Assembly: GCA_016946835.1 (NCBI GenBank)
Contig: JACVTC010000108.1
Coordinates: 581,708-645,707, forward strand
Direction of reading: 5' to 3'
DNA length: 64,000 nucleotides
Source: Neocallimastix lanati (nom. inval.)
Lineage: Eukaryota; Neocallimastigomycota; Neocallimastigomycetes; Neocallimastigales; Neocallimastigaceae
The translations under genes and the position numbers were made by a program. Positions 33,401 to 43,463 of the stretch are shown here, in pieces. Position 1 is the stretch's first letter, and each line of letters opens with the position of its first letter. The notes below the pieces were generated by a model. The model did not search any database. It saw nothing but the letters and a program-made list of their open reading frames with translations, and was not told the origin of the DNA.

Positions 33401-34230
33401 TAGGATTGGACATTATAGGACCTCTAAGTAAAACCAGAAATAATAATCAATATATAATCGTTGTGGTTGATTATTTTACTAAATGGGTTGAGGCAGAGCC
33501 CACTGAAAATGTTACTTCTCAGGATGTGATAAAATTTTTAATTAATGTATTTGCTCGACACGGTGTACCTCAAATTATCACTACTGATAATGGAACACAA
33601 TTTACATCAGATATGACAAAAATCTTCCTTGATTTATATGATGTATATGTTAAATTTATCACTCCATATCATCCTGAAAGCAATGGTTTAGTTGAGAATC
33701 GTAATAAAGAAATTGGAAAATTATTACGATTACTAGGAAAACAACACAAAGAGTGGGATGAAATTTTACCATCTGCACTTTGGGCTTTAAGAACTACTAA
33801 AAACTCAATCACCAACCATTCAAGTTTTGAATTAGTTTATGGAAGGGAGGACCAACAACCTTTTGACATTGCTGCCAGACCAACTAAGGGTATAAATAAG
33901 TCTTCTGACGAAATTCTACTGGAAAAATTTGTATCACACTACCAATGGGTAATGGAGGCCGCATCTAATATCAAAAATGCTTCGAAGTATTGGGCTACTA
34001 GGAGAGAAGAAAAGACCAGTATGAATCAAGCTAAAAGAATAAAACCAGGTGATTTAGTACTAGTAAGAAACTTTAATCGAACTAAATTAGAACCTTACTT
34101 TGTTGGACCTATGAAAGTGGTAAAGAAACAATTCAATACAGTCACTTTAGCTGATCCTGCTACTAATATACAAATGAATCGTAATGTTCATTTGAAAAAT
34201 ATTGTCAAGTTTAACTCAGCTTCTACCTAG
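30409..34230 (+). CDS. pol: D: Pol (protease, RT, RNase H, integrase)
   Basis: 1273 aa as listed, but the frame is open from the frameshift site, adding about 60 residues (Asp/Glu-rich, not starting with Met). Protease active site LIDSCSNLS near residue 248 (Asp-Ser-Cys). RT has LCIDYRKVNEA near 500 and FIDD near 600. RNase H has RTDASYYGIGGVLL near 745. Integrase has HSIGHEG..CEKCQ near 935-980, LDIIGP, TTDNGTQF and the Glu of SNGLVENRN. It ends with GPMKVVKKQF and no chromodomain. Closest to B and G. All catalytic positions look usable. Confidence 0.93.
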   Translation: MDYLVNVIKRKANPKDEETSDQRGKRVHRSLRDDPKPIVTPGLRKQKENQLRGTSRPVKKPTTQLHPSIMVQPRIEKEKRIEKELRDKERASTSTSVENNNNNSNVNVINEETSQEENNSKQTLNKLIQEKSSEKSTEIMPTRIPRRIQMQTDCDSYDVIKDLNSSNCNITFGQLLDVAPKIRSQVSQGLKLEKNNTKISGAVDNMCATKIITNNIDHTYKSKHHEPQEDDIAMVDVIVDGVRGKALIDSCSNLSIITKQFLDKLPYQYEPIGVSAGRIRLATMNDDYSEDVLIKVPVKINELELLVTCRIIDKEDPFYDILINLKTQIDNQLFIHPIRYSLCRFNDQGLIEEIAPINNEYDDEEKLLCVIKALNHQEAKQQLKTIEGLPPIKYIYDTVFQSTINSNYREAITKLLEEYIDIIATSSEELTPSVLSPHKIILKEGVKPIKQKFYRLSKLKTDILKEELTKLIYKRLIEPSCSEWSSPVVLVPKKNGKWRLCIDYRKVNEATKKDSYSLPNIEEIFDSLDGAKIFSTLDLYSGYHQILMDDDSVEITTFTTKFGNYQFKVMPFGLTGAPATFQREMNRILFPLIGKCVYNFIDDILIYSRTEEEHLEHLKQVLEIFKEHKLKINIEKCSFMQTEVEVLGHKVSSEGLSPLENKVEAIKEWKAPSNIHELRSFLGAIGYYRNFIKDFAKVTAPLCTLLRKGIKFEWKKEQEESFKILKERLINAPILRFPRFDREFIIRTDASYYGIGGVLLQKDDETGKEHPVHYISRSLSKSEKNYGITDLEGAALIYCINKLKSYIMGNPKQTIVYTDHRPLIGLLKSKEPQNSRHTRWCLTVSMLGIDLRYEAGKNNVVADALSRMKNEKEKVVLTTQIIKEQDENLLSRTIKEFIEEKFTTIDGVDYFVDGNNYRKLVTDTKEKLQLIFQAHSIGHEGYYKTYQRLKKSYYWNNMVNDIKRIIGKCEKCQLNKSQPYPEPTEDKPTEVEGPFTHLGLDIIGPLSKTRNNNQYIIVVVDYFTKWVEAEPTENVTSQDVIKFLINVFARHGVPQIITTDNGTQFTSDMTKIFLDLYDVYVKFITPYHPESNGLVENRNKEIGKLLRLLGKQHKEWDEILPSALWALRTTKNSITNHSSFELVYGREDQQPFDIAARPTKGINKSSDEILLEKFVSHYQWVMEAASNIKNASKYWATRREEKTSMNQAKRIKPGDLVLVRNFNRTKLEPYFVGPMKVVKKQFNTVTLADPATNIQMNRNVHLKNIVKFNSAST

Positions 34231-34253
34231 CTTGAGTCTTAGCGGGGGCATCT
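34206..34253 (+). promoter_or_regulatory. D: pol-end hairpin and polypurine tract
   Basis: ACTCAGCT/AGCTTGAGT hairpin around the pol stop, then GCGGGGGCATCT before the 3' LTR. Confidence 0.65.
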
Positions 34254-35041
34254 TAATATAGAATGAACAAATAATACTAATTGTGCTAGAATAATATAAA
34301 TTATTCTAACCTTATAGATTATTCTATTCTATATAATTGGAACTTTCCAATATTCTTCAAATATTACTAAATAGAAATCTTAAGTTAATAAATCACTAAT
34401 TAACTTATAATTCCTTTTTGAATTATCGAACCGATTCCATTATAATGTATTAAAAATCTTTAGCCAAGAATATTGTCCTTGCCCACTTAATATATTAATA
34501 TTATATTTCTTTTGTATTATGTTATATTGAAAATAATCAAATCTATTTAATTAGTTATTAAAATTTTCGTTATCAATTTAAATTTATTTTTAATTACTAA
34601 ATTTAACTAAACCACAATAAAATATTCTGTATAATCTCTTTATTTTTATTTTATATATATTAGTATTAAGCTATTATTAAATAATTAATAATTCAATAAT
34701 ATATAACTACTATTTATAACAATAATATTATTAACTAAAATAATAATTCAATTTCAATTTAAATGTTTTATTTATAAAAATAATTAGTAATTAGTTTATT
34801 AAAAAAATAGTTAGGCTTTACAAATTTTAATTTGATAAAAAAATATAAATACATGTAATTTTAGTGAAATAAAATATAATCAATAACTTTCTTTTTATTA
34901 AATAAATAATTATATTATTATTTTTTCTTTTATAAATTTAAATAAATAAATATTGATTTTAAAACAAATTATTTTTTTTATTGTAATTTTATTATTTGTG
35001 TTAATTATTATTATATTCCTAAAATTATATGAACCATACCA
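34254..35041 (+). repeat. D: 3' LTR
   Basis: 788 bp, ending GAACCATACCA. Followed by the duplicated ACTT. Confidence 0.92.
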
Positions 35042-35059
35042 ACTTTAGGATTCGTTACA
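35042..35059 (-). repeat. Displaced 18-bp head of the F 5' LTR
   Basis: Read on the minus strand this is TGTAACGAATCCTAAAGT. Its first 16 bases equal the start of the F 3' LTR (54911-54926), and its last four (AAGT) equal the bases that begin the rest of the F 5' LTR at 49694. It separates D from the truncated B' LTR and is best explained by the inversion described in the findings. Confidence 0.75.
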
Positions 35060-35388
35060 ATAATAATTTTTAGAATAATATTTAATTAATAATCTTAATA
35101 ATTTTATAATAATTTTTATAATAATATTTAATTAATAGTTTTAATAGTTTAGTATCTTAAAAGTATAATTTTAATATTTACAATTGTATTTTAATATACA
35201 TATATTTAATAATATAACAATAAAATAATTAATTAAAATTTATTTACATTATTTACAAGTTAAAATTAATTTATATCAAAATAAATTAAATTTTATTATT
35301 AAGTTTAGGTTATCAAGAATATAGGAAAGTACAATTTAGTAAAGAATTATTAATAATAAAATAAAGGTTATTAATTCATTCTTTACCA
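35060..35388 (-). repeat. B': truncated 3' LTR
   Basis: First 329 bases of a B-type LTR (minus strand). It carries the two variants of the B 5' LTR (C at the position equal to 11886, and AAGATTATT instead of AAAATTATT) and not those of the B 3' LTR. It stops at the F LTR head. Confidence 0.88.
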
Positions 35389-35411
35389 TGATGCCCCCTC
35401 TAAAACTCAAG

Positions 35412-37453
35412 CTACATCGAAGCTGAGTTATACTTGACTATATTCTTCAAATGAACATTCCTATTCATTTGAATTCCAGAATTTGGATCAGCCAAGGTAA
35501 CCGTATTAAATTGTTTTTTTATAACTTTAAGAGGACCAACAAAATAAGGTTCTAGTTTAGTTCTTGAAAAATTTCTAACTAGAACTAAATCACCTTCCCT
35601 AATTCTTTTTCCTTCATTCAAACTATTCTTTTCCTCTCTTCTAGCAGCCCAATACTTATTTGCATTTTTAACATTTTCGGCTGCTTCTAAAGTCCATCGG
35701 TAATGATTTATAAATTTTTCTAACAACACTTCATCCGATGACTTATTAATATCCTTGGTAGGTCTAGCAGCAATATCAAAAGGCTGCTGATCTTCCCTAC
35801 CATAAACCAACTCAAAACTTGAATGTTTTGTTACCTTATTTTTGGTAGTTCTAAGAGCCCATAAGGCGGATGGTAAAACTTCATCCCAATCCTTATTCTT
35901 AGAACCCAACAACCTCAATAACTTTCCGATCTCTTTATTACGGTTTTCCGTAAGTCCATTACTTTCTGGATGATATGTGGAAATAAACTTCACATATACA
36001 TCATAGAGATCTAAAAATATTTTCGTCATGTCCGAGGTGAACTGAACACCATTGTCAGTTGTTATTACCTGTGGAACACCATGACGAGCAAACACATTAA
36101 TTAAGAACTTAATCACATCCTGTGATGTTATATTTTCCGTGGGTTCTGCTTCAACCCATTTGGTGAAGTAATCCACCACAACCATAATATATTGATTATT
36201 ATTTTTAGTTTTAATCAAAGGTCCAATAATATCTAAACCCAAATGTATAAAAGGACCTTCTACTTTAGTTGGAGTATTTTCTGTAGGTTCTGGATATGGT
36301 TGTGACCTATTCAACTGACACTTGTCACAACTTTGCACCACTCTTTTAATATCCATCACCATATTATTCCAATAAAAACTTTTACGAAGCCTTTGATAAG
36401 TCTTATAATATCCCTCATGACCTATCTTATGGGCTTCTAAAATAAGTTTTACTCTTTCCGTTTGATCAGTAATTAATTTACGATAGTCATTACCATCAAC
36501 AAAGTAATCTTCACCATCTATCGTAACAAATTTTTCATTTATAAAGTCTTTAATAGTTTTAGAAAGCAACTCTTCTTCTTCCTTTGAAGTTAACTTAGTT
36601 GCCAATACCACAGAATCATCTCTTTTCTTCATCCTAGATAATGCATCGGCTAACACATTTTTCTTACCCATTTGATATTGAATTTCAACACCAAGGGTAC
36701 TAACAGTTAAGCACCACCTTGCTTGCCTAGCATTATTAGGTTCCTTATTTTTAAAGAAACTGATTAAAGGTTTATGATCTGTTATTACTACTGTTTTATT
36801 AGGATTTCCTAATATATAAGATTTCAACTTAGTAATACAATAAATTAATGCAGCTCCTTCCAAGTCAGTAATGCCATAATTTTTCTCGGCTTTACTTAAA
36901 CTTCTACTTATATAATGAACTGGATGTTCCTTTTTGGTTTCTAAATCTTCTTGGAGTAATACTCCTCCAATACCTTCATAGGAAGCATCCATTCTAATTA
37001 TAAACCTTTGATTAAAACTTGGATATTTTAAAATTGGAGCATTTATTAACTTTTCTTTTAACAGATCAAAACTTTGTTGATGTTCAGTATTCCATTTATA
37101 TTTAACATTCTTTCTTAATAATTTACATAAAGGAGCAGAGATTTGGGCATATTTATCAATAAAGTTTCTATAATATCCTACTGCTCCAAGAAAGGATCGT
37201 AATTCATGAACATCAACAGGTGCTACCCACTCCTTGATAGCCTTAATTTTGCTATCCTGGGGACTTAAACCTTTCACTGATGCCTTATGACCTAAGACTT
37301 CTACTTCAGTCTGCATAAAGGCACATTTTTCAATGTTAATTTTTAATTTGTGTTGGCGAAATACTTCCAACACTTGCCTAATGTGGCTTATATGTTCTTC
37401 TATACTCTTAGAGTATATTAAAATATCATCTATAAAGTTAAAAACAAACTTTC
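35412..37453 (-). pseudogene. pol: B': 3' half of pol (RT palm to integrase), cut by E
   Basis: About 680 codons, equal in sequence to B Pol from KFVFNFIDDILIYSKS to its end: RT thumb, RNase H (RMDASYEGIGGVLL) and integrase with intact H-H-C-C and D-D-E residues. The open frame continues 37 bases into the E LTR, giving a non-homologous start (MTYNLFFKSKLYR). Without its 5' half and the ATG it is not expected to act alone. Confidence 0.9.
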
Positions 37454-38226
37454 TATAAAGTTTTGATTTAAAAAATAGATTATAAGTCAAAAATTATAAT
37501 AACACTAAATAACACAAAAATGTTTTATAAACAACTAAGTTTTATTATATTTAGATTTTAAAATAATCTTTATTAATTATTAGTGTTATTAACAATAAAT
37601 CGTTAATAACAATTACATCGATTAAAATACATGAAATTTGGTTAACTATTTATATTTTTATCTTATTACATTTAGAATATATAATTCCTATTGAATTATA
37701 TTATCTAACTATTTATTTAAAAACAATACTAACCTAAACTAATAATAAATAATTAACTATTACTAAATAAAGAGAATTATAATTAATAACTAAAATAAAT
37801 ATAAACAATTTCAATCGAGCTCATTTATTATTTATTTATTATTTAAATATTATTAATAAATTCTTATTATATTTTCTATTTAAAATTAATATAAAAGTTG
37901 TCATAATTATTTAATATGATTTTAGCATAAAATGCCGCAAGTTTCAACATGACTAATTGCATAGTTTCATGTTGTTAATTTATCTTGTAAAAAACCTTAA
38001 CTCTTATTATTTAAATTAAATTACATAAAAAGAAATGATTTTCAATTACTAGTTTCACAAGAGAAATTTTTAATTTATTAATATGATTGGGAAGAAGTCG
38101 AAGTTTTGTTTAAAATTATTTGCAATAATTTTATACACGTGATTTTTAATAGATTTATTTCAATTTTACTTAAATTTATGATTAAATTTAATTAAAATTT
38201 ATAAAGATATTAATAATTTCTTTACA
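37454..38226 (-). repeat. E: 3' LTR
   Basis: On the minus strand TGTAAAG to CTTTATA, so the ends are TG and TA rather than TG and CA. TATA box (plus 37646-37654) and self-primer sequence (37604-37616) are as in the 5' LTR. Confidence 0.93.
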
Positions 38227-38239
38227 ATCTCGCCCCTTA
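38227..38239 (-). promoter_or_regulatory. E: polypurine tract
   Basis: Minus strand TAAGGGGCGAGAT directly before the 3' LTR and 24 bases after the Pol stop. Confidence 0.7.
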
Positions 38240-38263
38240 AGTCGAGCTCCTGCGAGATTAACT

Positions 38264-41200
38264 TTAAGAAGGAAGATCAATTACAAAAGGTTGATATTTA
38301 TGTCTAACATAGTACTCGTTTGCATCATCAGGTGGTTGACAGAATTCGTTGTTAACATTCGAAGATTTGTTCTTCTTTTCTTTTCTGTAATATTCTTGTA
38401 TTAATTGTCTATCAAGAATTTGATCTTCATCAATCCAAGTATTTTCACTAAAATCGCATCCTTTCCATTTAATCAAGTAACGATTCTTATTGTTAAAGGT
38501 TTTCATTTTAATTATTCTTTCAGGAGTTCTATCAATTGTATCCGTATTAAGATTAATATTTCTTCTACGAGTATTTCTTCTGTTTGAAAATTCATTTTCA
38601 TGATAAGGTTCGAGAAGTGAAACATGAAATACAGGGTGACAACGCATATTATTAGGAAGTTTAAGTTCGTACGCTAAGTCACTAACTTTTCTTATTATTT
38701 CAAAAGGTCCTATTAGTTGATCAGATAATTTTCTATTTTTCTTTGTTGTATTACCCTTTAAAAGATAAACTTTATTTCCTACTTTAAAATCTGGAGAATC
38801 CATTCTTTTCAGATCTGCATATTTCTTATAAGTCTTTTTTGCTTGCTCTAAGTTTTCTTTTAAAAATTTAATGTTTTCATTAATATTTAATATTCTTTTC
38901 TCAGCTCTATGCGGATTCTCATTTGAAGGAATTTCAGGATTAAATTTCGGATTAAAACCATAATTTGCAAAAAATGGTGATTGATTTATTGACTGTTGTA
39001 AAGTATTATTATAGGAAAATTCTGCAAAAGGTAATAAATCAAGCCAGTTATTTTGCTTTTCATTGATGAAACAACGAAGATATTGTTCCAATATCGAGTT
39101 CACCCTCTCCGTTTGACCATCGGTCTGCGGGTGATAAGCAGTAGAAAAAGAATGCTTAATATTTAAAAGAGAGCAAAGACGATTCCAAAAATCAGAGGTA
39201 AACTGAGAACCACGATCAGAAATAATAGAATCGGGGAAACCATGAAGTTTAAAAATATTAGCAATGAAAGAATCAGCAGCAATAGAAGCAGTAGGAAGAC
39301 ATCTAAAAGGTATAAAATGAGCCATTTTAGTTAAGCGATCCACAACAACCATTATAGTGGTCATATCTTTGGATTTCGGAAGTTCAACAATAAAATCCAT
39401 AGAGATAGCAGACCAGGCTCTATTTGGTGTAGAAAGTGGAGAAAGTAAACCATATGGCTTATGTCTTGGGATTTTGGATTTTGAACAAATTTCACAAGAT
39501 TTAATAAACATTTTAACATCTTTTTGTAATTTAGGCCACCAGAAATTACGAGAAATAAGTTCAATAGTTTTATTAATTCCAAAATGACCAGCAGAAATAG
39601 AGTCATGATGGAGTTCTAAAACTCTTATTCTAATTTTATTGGGAACATAAATTAAATTTTCAAAAAGTAAATAACCATTTTTGTCAAGAGAAAATTTATC
39701 GATTTTACTAAAAGGGGGATCTTTTGATTTATCATTTTTAAGAAATTCAGTTATTTTGCAATAGAATTCATCATTAGCTAGAGAATCATGAATAGAGGAG
39801 ATTAAAGAATCATTCTTAAAACTACATGAATTAATAACGCATGAAATAGGACGAACACTAGCAAATAAATGATCACTACGTCTTGATAAAATATCTGGTT
39901 TACCTGACTTTTTACCAGCTCTGTAAATTAGTTTAAAATCAAATCTAGATAAGAATTCATACCAACGAATTTGGCGTTGGGAAAGAAGTTCAGGTTTTCG
40001 AGGGAAAGTTAAATTCTTATGATCAGTATAAATAATAAACTGATGGCGAGCTCCTTCTAAGTAATGTCTCCATCCTTCCAATGCAACTTTAATAGCAAGA
40101 AGTTCTTTGTCATAGATAGGGTAATTTCTTTGGGATTTAGTTAAGCTAGTAGAAATAAAAGCAATTGGATGCAAATGCCCATCAAATTCCTGAGAAAGAA
40201 TTGCACCAACAGCAAAATTACTAGCATCAGTTTCAACAATGAATTGTTTGTTGCTATCAGGATGTTTCAAAATAGGAGCAGTAGTAAATAATTCTTTTAA
40301 AGTATCAAACGCTTTTTGTTGTTCAGAACTCCAATTAAAAGGAACATTTTTTCTAGTTAATTTGTGGAGAGGATTTGCAATTTTCGCAAAGTCTTTAATA
40401 AAAATTCTGTAATAATTACAAAGTCCAATAAACGATTGAATTTCTTTAACGTTTGTTGGAACAGGCCAATCTAAAATTGCTTTAACTTTTTCTTTATCCA
40501 TTTTAATTCCATCTCTTGATAAAATATAACCAAGAAAGGTAGTTTCAGTTACATCAAATTCACACTTTTCTAATTTAACAACTAAATGATTCTCTAACAA
40601 TTTTCTTAAAACTTTCTTAACATGTACATGATGTTCTTCCAAAGTATTAGAATAAATTAAAATGTCATCAATGTAAGAGATTACAAAATCATCTAAGTAA
40701 TCACTGAGAACATCATTTATAAAATGTTGGAATGTAGCAGGGGCATTCTTAAGCCCAAAAGGCATAACGAGATATTCAAAGTGCCCGTATCTTGTACGAA
40801 AGGCAGTTTTGTACTCGTCACCTTCTTTAATTCTTACTAAGTTATAAGCAGATTTTAAATCTAACTTAGTAAAATATTTAGCACCTTTAACTCTATCCAA
40901 CAATTCACTAATTAAAGGAAGTGGATAAGAGTTACGGATGGTCATTTCGTTCAATTTTCTATAATCAATAACTAGTCTATAAGTACCATCCTTTTTTCTA
41001 ACAAATAAAATAGGTGCACCAGCAGGAGAAGAAGATTTCCTAATAAAACCCTTTTTTAAATTCTCTTCTAAATATTTCTTTAATTCTTCTCTCTCCGTTT
41101 CAGTTAAAGGGTACAACGGACCATAAAATAGACTACAATTATCTTTTAATTTAATTTCACAATCATAATTACGATGCGGAGGTAACACATTACAATTATT

Positions 41201-43030
41201 TTCATTAAACACTTCTTTAAACATCAAATAGATTTCAGGTACTTCGACCTTTTCACCATCTTTATTTAAATTATTATTTTCATCATTACATTTTTCAATT
41301 ACATTTAATTTCTTACATTTACTAGATTCACAAATTTTCTTTAAAATCCTTAAACTATTAGTACTAATTTTACTATCACAATTCATAACAATAATATCAT
41401 CACTATCGCTAAAGTTATCACTATCACTAATGCTATCACTAAAATTATCTAACATAAAAGTATCATTAATATCACTATCACTATCATAATTATTAAATTC
41501 AGAGCAAGTTCTAATACGAGTTCGGCGGCCACGAATAGAAATTTCTTCTTCTGAGTCAGAGTCGGAATCAGAGTCAAAGAGAGGTTTTCTTTTTCTTGAT
41601 TCTTCAATAATAACTTTGTTTTCTTCTAGGTTGGTAGCAGGTTCTTTTCCTTTGTTCCTTTTCTTGTTCTTGTTTTTCCTTTTTCTTTTACCATTGTTAC
41701 AATGTCTTGCACAGAAACCGGATCCGAAAGAAATCTTCTTTGCGTCATGGTAATTGTAGGGGGAGTGCTTATTGATCCATGGTAAACCCAAGATAATATC
41801 AACATCAGGAATCCTGAGAACATAGAGTTGAATCGTTTCCAAGTGGTTCCTTAAACGAAGAACGCATTTCTCAGTTTCCTTTTTTACTGATGAAACACCA
41901 TATCCAAGACCAGTAACACGGAAAGGTTCTTCGATTTCTTTTGTTTTAATTCCAAAGGCTTTAGCGAATTCAGGATGGATAAAATTAAGATCAGAACCAG
42001 AATCGATCAGAACTCTTGCTTTTACTTCTTCTATATCGTTTGTTTTAATATAGAAATCAATGATATTACTTTTCTTTGTCAAAAGTGAGTTTTGTTCTTC
42101 CACGATTTTTCTAACTTTGACAATATCTTCTTGGCTGTTGATTCTTCTAATTCTTCTTAAACTACTTGAGGGTGTGGTAGCGGTGTTTTCTTGTTTACTG
42201 ATAATCTTGACTCCGGCAGGTTTCTTCTTATTTGGACAGTTAAAATAGCGATGACCTGGTTTTTTACAATAATAGCACAATCCTTTCCTTCTTTCTTCAT
42301 CTCTTGAATTCGAGTTTTCTTGATATAATTTCTGGTTAGAAGGGAAGTAACTTGTATTCGTTTGTCCTCTCTTAATTCTGTATAAATCTATTTCCATTGG
42401 GTCACTAGTAGACGCATGATTATTATTATTTATTTCCTTACGATGGTAATAATTATGATAGAAAAATTCATTTATTTCATGTCTCTTAGTTAAGCTTTCG
42501 ATACTAAGGACATCAGTGAAAAGTCTTCTTAAGTTATTGGGATTTGGATTTACCACTGCAAGGTGCTCCCTCATCTTGTAGTGAAGTCCTTTTACAAACA
42601 TATAAATCTTAGCAGAATCGTTAAAATCTGAATGTCTGCTGATTTTATTAAATTCATTTATATACTCACTAACATGACCAAATTTATGTTGTCGGATGCT
42701 GCATAATTTACCGTTTGCGACAACTGTGCTCATGTCCTGCTCTCCAAATTGATTTCTTAATTCTTGAATAAAATCTTCATAAACATTGAGCAGGGGATCA
42801 TTATTTCTTCGCAAGTTTGAGGCCCATATCAAGGGATCACCGACAAGATAAGAAATTATAAATCTGACCTTTGTATGGTCGTTATTGAAACCTTGTGGAT
42901 TGGCTTCCATAGCTATTTCAGCTCTTGTAAGGAAGCCATCAAAGTCCTTCTTGATTCCAGAAAATAGCGGTGGTTCGTTAACAATCTTTTGATTGTTACG
43001 GGGCAGAACTTGATGATTCTCTTGATTCAT
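38264..43030 (-). CDS. E: Gag-Pol polyprotein with chromodomain
   Basis: One frame of about 1590 aa. The first ATG is at 43030; the frame is open to 43084 without an ATG. Order: Gag region (about 30-180), CCHC knuckle CYYCKKPGHRYFNC near 250, retropepsin VLIDSGSDLNFIH near 345 with IILGLPWI, an Asp/Ser-rich linker, RT with LVIDYRKLNEM near 690 and YIDD near 785, RNase H with ETDASNFAVGAIL near 940, integrase with H-H-C-C (CEICSKSK near 1195), MDFIVELP, SDRGSQF and the Glu of DGQTERVN, then a GPFEI module. A chromodomain near 1520-1550 (LIKWKGCDFSENTW) could direct integration to modified histones, as known for chromoviruses. Gag and Pol share one frame, so no recoding is needed. Confidence 0.95.
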   Translation of the reverse strand: MNQENHQVLPRNNQKIVNEPPLFSGIKKDFDGFLTRAEIAMEANPQGFNNDHTKVRFIISYLVGDPLIWASNLRRNNDPLLNVYEDFIQELRNQFGEQDMSTVVANGKLCSIRQHKFGHVSEYINEFNKISRHSDFNDSAKIYMFVKGLHYKMREHLAVVNPNPNNLRRLFTDVLSIESLTKRHEINEFFYHNYYHRKEINNNNHASTSDPMEIDLYRIKRGQTNTSYFPSNQKLYQENSNSRDEERRKGLCYYCKKPGHRYFNCPNKKKPAGVKIISKQENTATTPSSSLRRIRRINSQEDIVKVRKIVEEQNSLLTKKSNIIDFYIKTNDIEEVKARVLIDSGSDLNFIHPEFAKAFGIKTKEIEEPFRVTGLGYGVSSVKKETEKCVLRLRNHLETIQLYVLRIPDVDIILGLPWINKHSPYNYHDAKKISFGSGFCARHCNNGKRKRKNKNKKRNKGKEPATNLEENKVIIEESRKRKPLFDSDSDSDSEEEISIRGRRTRIRTCSEFNNYDSDSDINDTFMLDNFSDSISDSDNFSDSDDIIVMNCDSKISTNSLRILKKICESSKCKKLNVIEKCNDENNNLNKDGEKVEVPEIYLMFKEVFNENNCNVLPPHRNYDCEIKLKDNCSLFYGPLYPLTETEREELKKYLEENLKKGFIRKSSSPAGAPILFVRKKDGTYRLVIDYRKLNEMTIRNSYPLPLISELLDRVKGAKYFTKLDLKSAYNLVRIKEGDEYKTAFRTRYGHFEYLVMPFGLKNAPATFQHFINDVLSDYLDDFVISYIDDILIYSNTLEEHHVHVKKVLRKLLENHLVVKLEKCEFDVTETTFLGYILSRDGIKMDKEKVKAILDWPVPTNVKEIQSFIGLCNYYRIFIKDFAKIANPLHKLTRKNVPFNWSSEQQKAFDTLKELFTTAPILKHPDSNKQFIVETDASNFAVGAILSQEFDGHLHPIAFISTSLTKSQRNYPIYDKELLAIKVALEGWRHYLEGARHQFIIYTDHKNLTFPRKPELLSQRQIRWYEFLSRFDFKLIYRAGKKSGKPDILSRRSDHLFASVRPISCVINSCSFKNDSLISSIHDSLANDEFYCKITEFLKNDKSKDPPFSKIDKFSLDKNGYLLFENLIYVPNKIRIRVLELHHDSISAGHFGINKTIELISRNFWWPKLQKDVKMFIKSCEICSKSKIPRHKPYGLLSPLSTPNRAWSAISMDFIVELPKSKDMTTIMVVVDRLTKMAHFIPFRCLPTASIAADSFIANIFKLHGFPDSIISDRGSQFTSDFWNRLCSLLNIKHSFSTAYHPQTDGQTERVNSILEQYLRCFINEKQNNWLDLLPFAEFSYNNTLQQSINQSPFFANYGFNPKFNPEIPSNENPHRAEKRILNINENIKFLKENLEQAKKTYKKYADLKRMDSPDFKVGNKVYLLKGNTTKKNRKLSDQLIGPFEIIRKVSDLAYELKLPNNMRCHPVFHVSLLEPYHENEFSNRRNTRRRNINLNTDTIDRTPERIIKMKTFNNKNRYLIKWKGCDFSENTWIDEDQILDRQLIQEYYRKEKKNKSSNVNNEFCQPPDDANEYYVRHKYQPFVIDLPS

Positions 43031-43084
43031 TTCTTGCAGGTTAAGGTCTTCGAATCTTCTTATTAGGTTGTTAAATCCCTCCAA

Positions 43085-43452
43085 TTTGATTATTTTAAAT
43101 TGACTTAAATTTTTGCAATTTCTTTAACAAAAATATCAAACAAATAAATATTTCAAACTATAACGTTTTTTCATCTAGTCGATCTAGCTCTATCCTTTGA
43201 AGCGGTGCTGTCGAGTAAACGTAACGTTATAAATTAAAATATTAAAGGTTTATGGTTTTTCGAATCTTGTTCTAAGACGTGTAATTGTAATTTCGGTAGC
43301 AATATTATAGAGCTGGTGGCAATATTCTGAAACTGGTAGCAATAATCTAAAACTGGTAAAAAAAATATTTTGAATCAAGCCACACACAAGCCACTGTTAA
43401 CGTATCACGTGTTATAATCTTGACTTATAACGTATTTTATTGAGAGAAAAAG
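43085..43452 (-). other. E: 5' leader with 20-bp repeats and a closed stem
   Basis: Three tandem units of about 20 bp (plus 43295-43357, GGTAGCAATATTATAGAGCT and variants). Nearer gag, TATAACGTT (43159-43167) pairs with AACGTTATA (43223-43231), enclosing a GC-containing stretch. No gene is present. A role in packaging is possible but unproven. Confidence 0.65.
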
Positions 43453-43463
43453 GTAATTGTTAT
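43453..43463 (-). promoter_or_regulatory. E: self-primer binding site
   Basis: Minus strand ATAACAATTAC starts at the first base after the 5' LTR. With the last two LTR bases it is a 13-base perfect complement of GTAATTGTTATTA in the LTR (plus 43615-43627). Confidence 0.72.

Larger units (their letters stand above)
28044..35041 (+). mobile_element. D: complete group-2 Ty3/Gypsy element
   Basis: 7.0-kb element with LTRs of 771 and 788 bp, a tRNA-type primer site, a short structured leader, gag and frameshifted pol, all open. Flanked by ACTT (28040-28043 and 35042-35045). LTRs begin TAATATAG and end CATACCA, so the usual TG start is TA in both copies. Confidence 0.93.
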
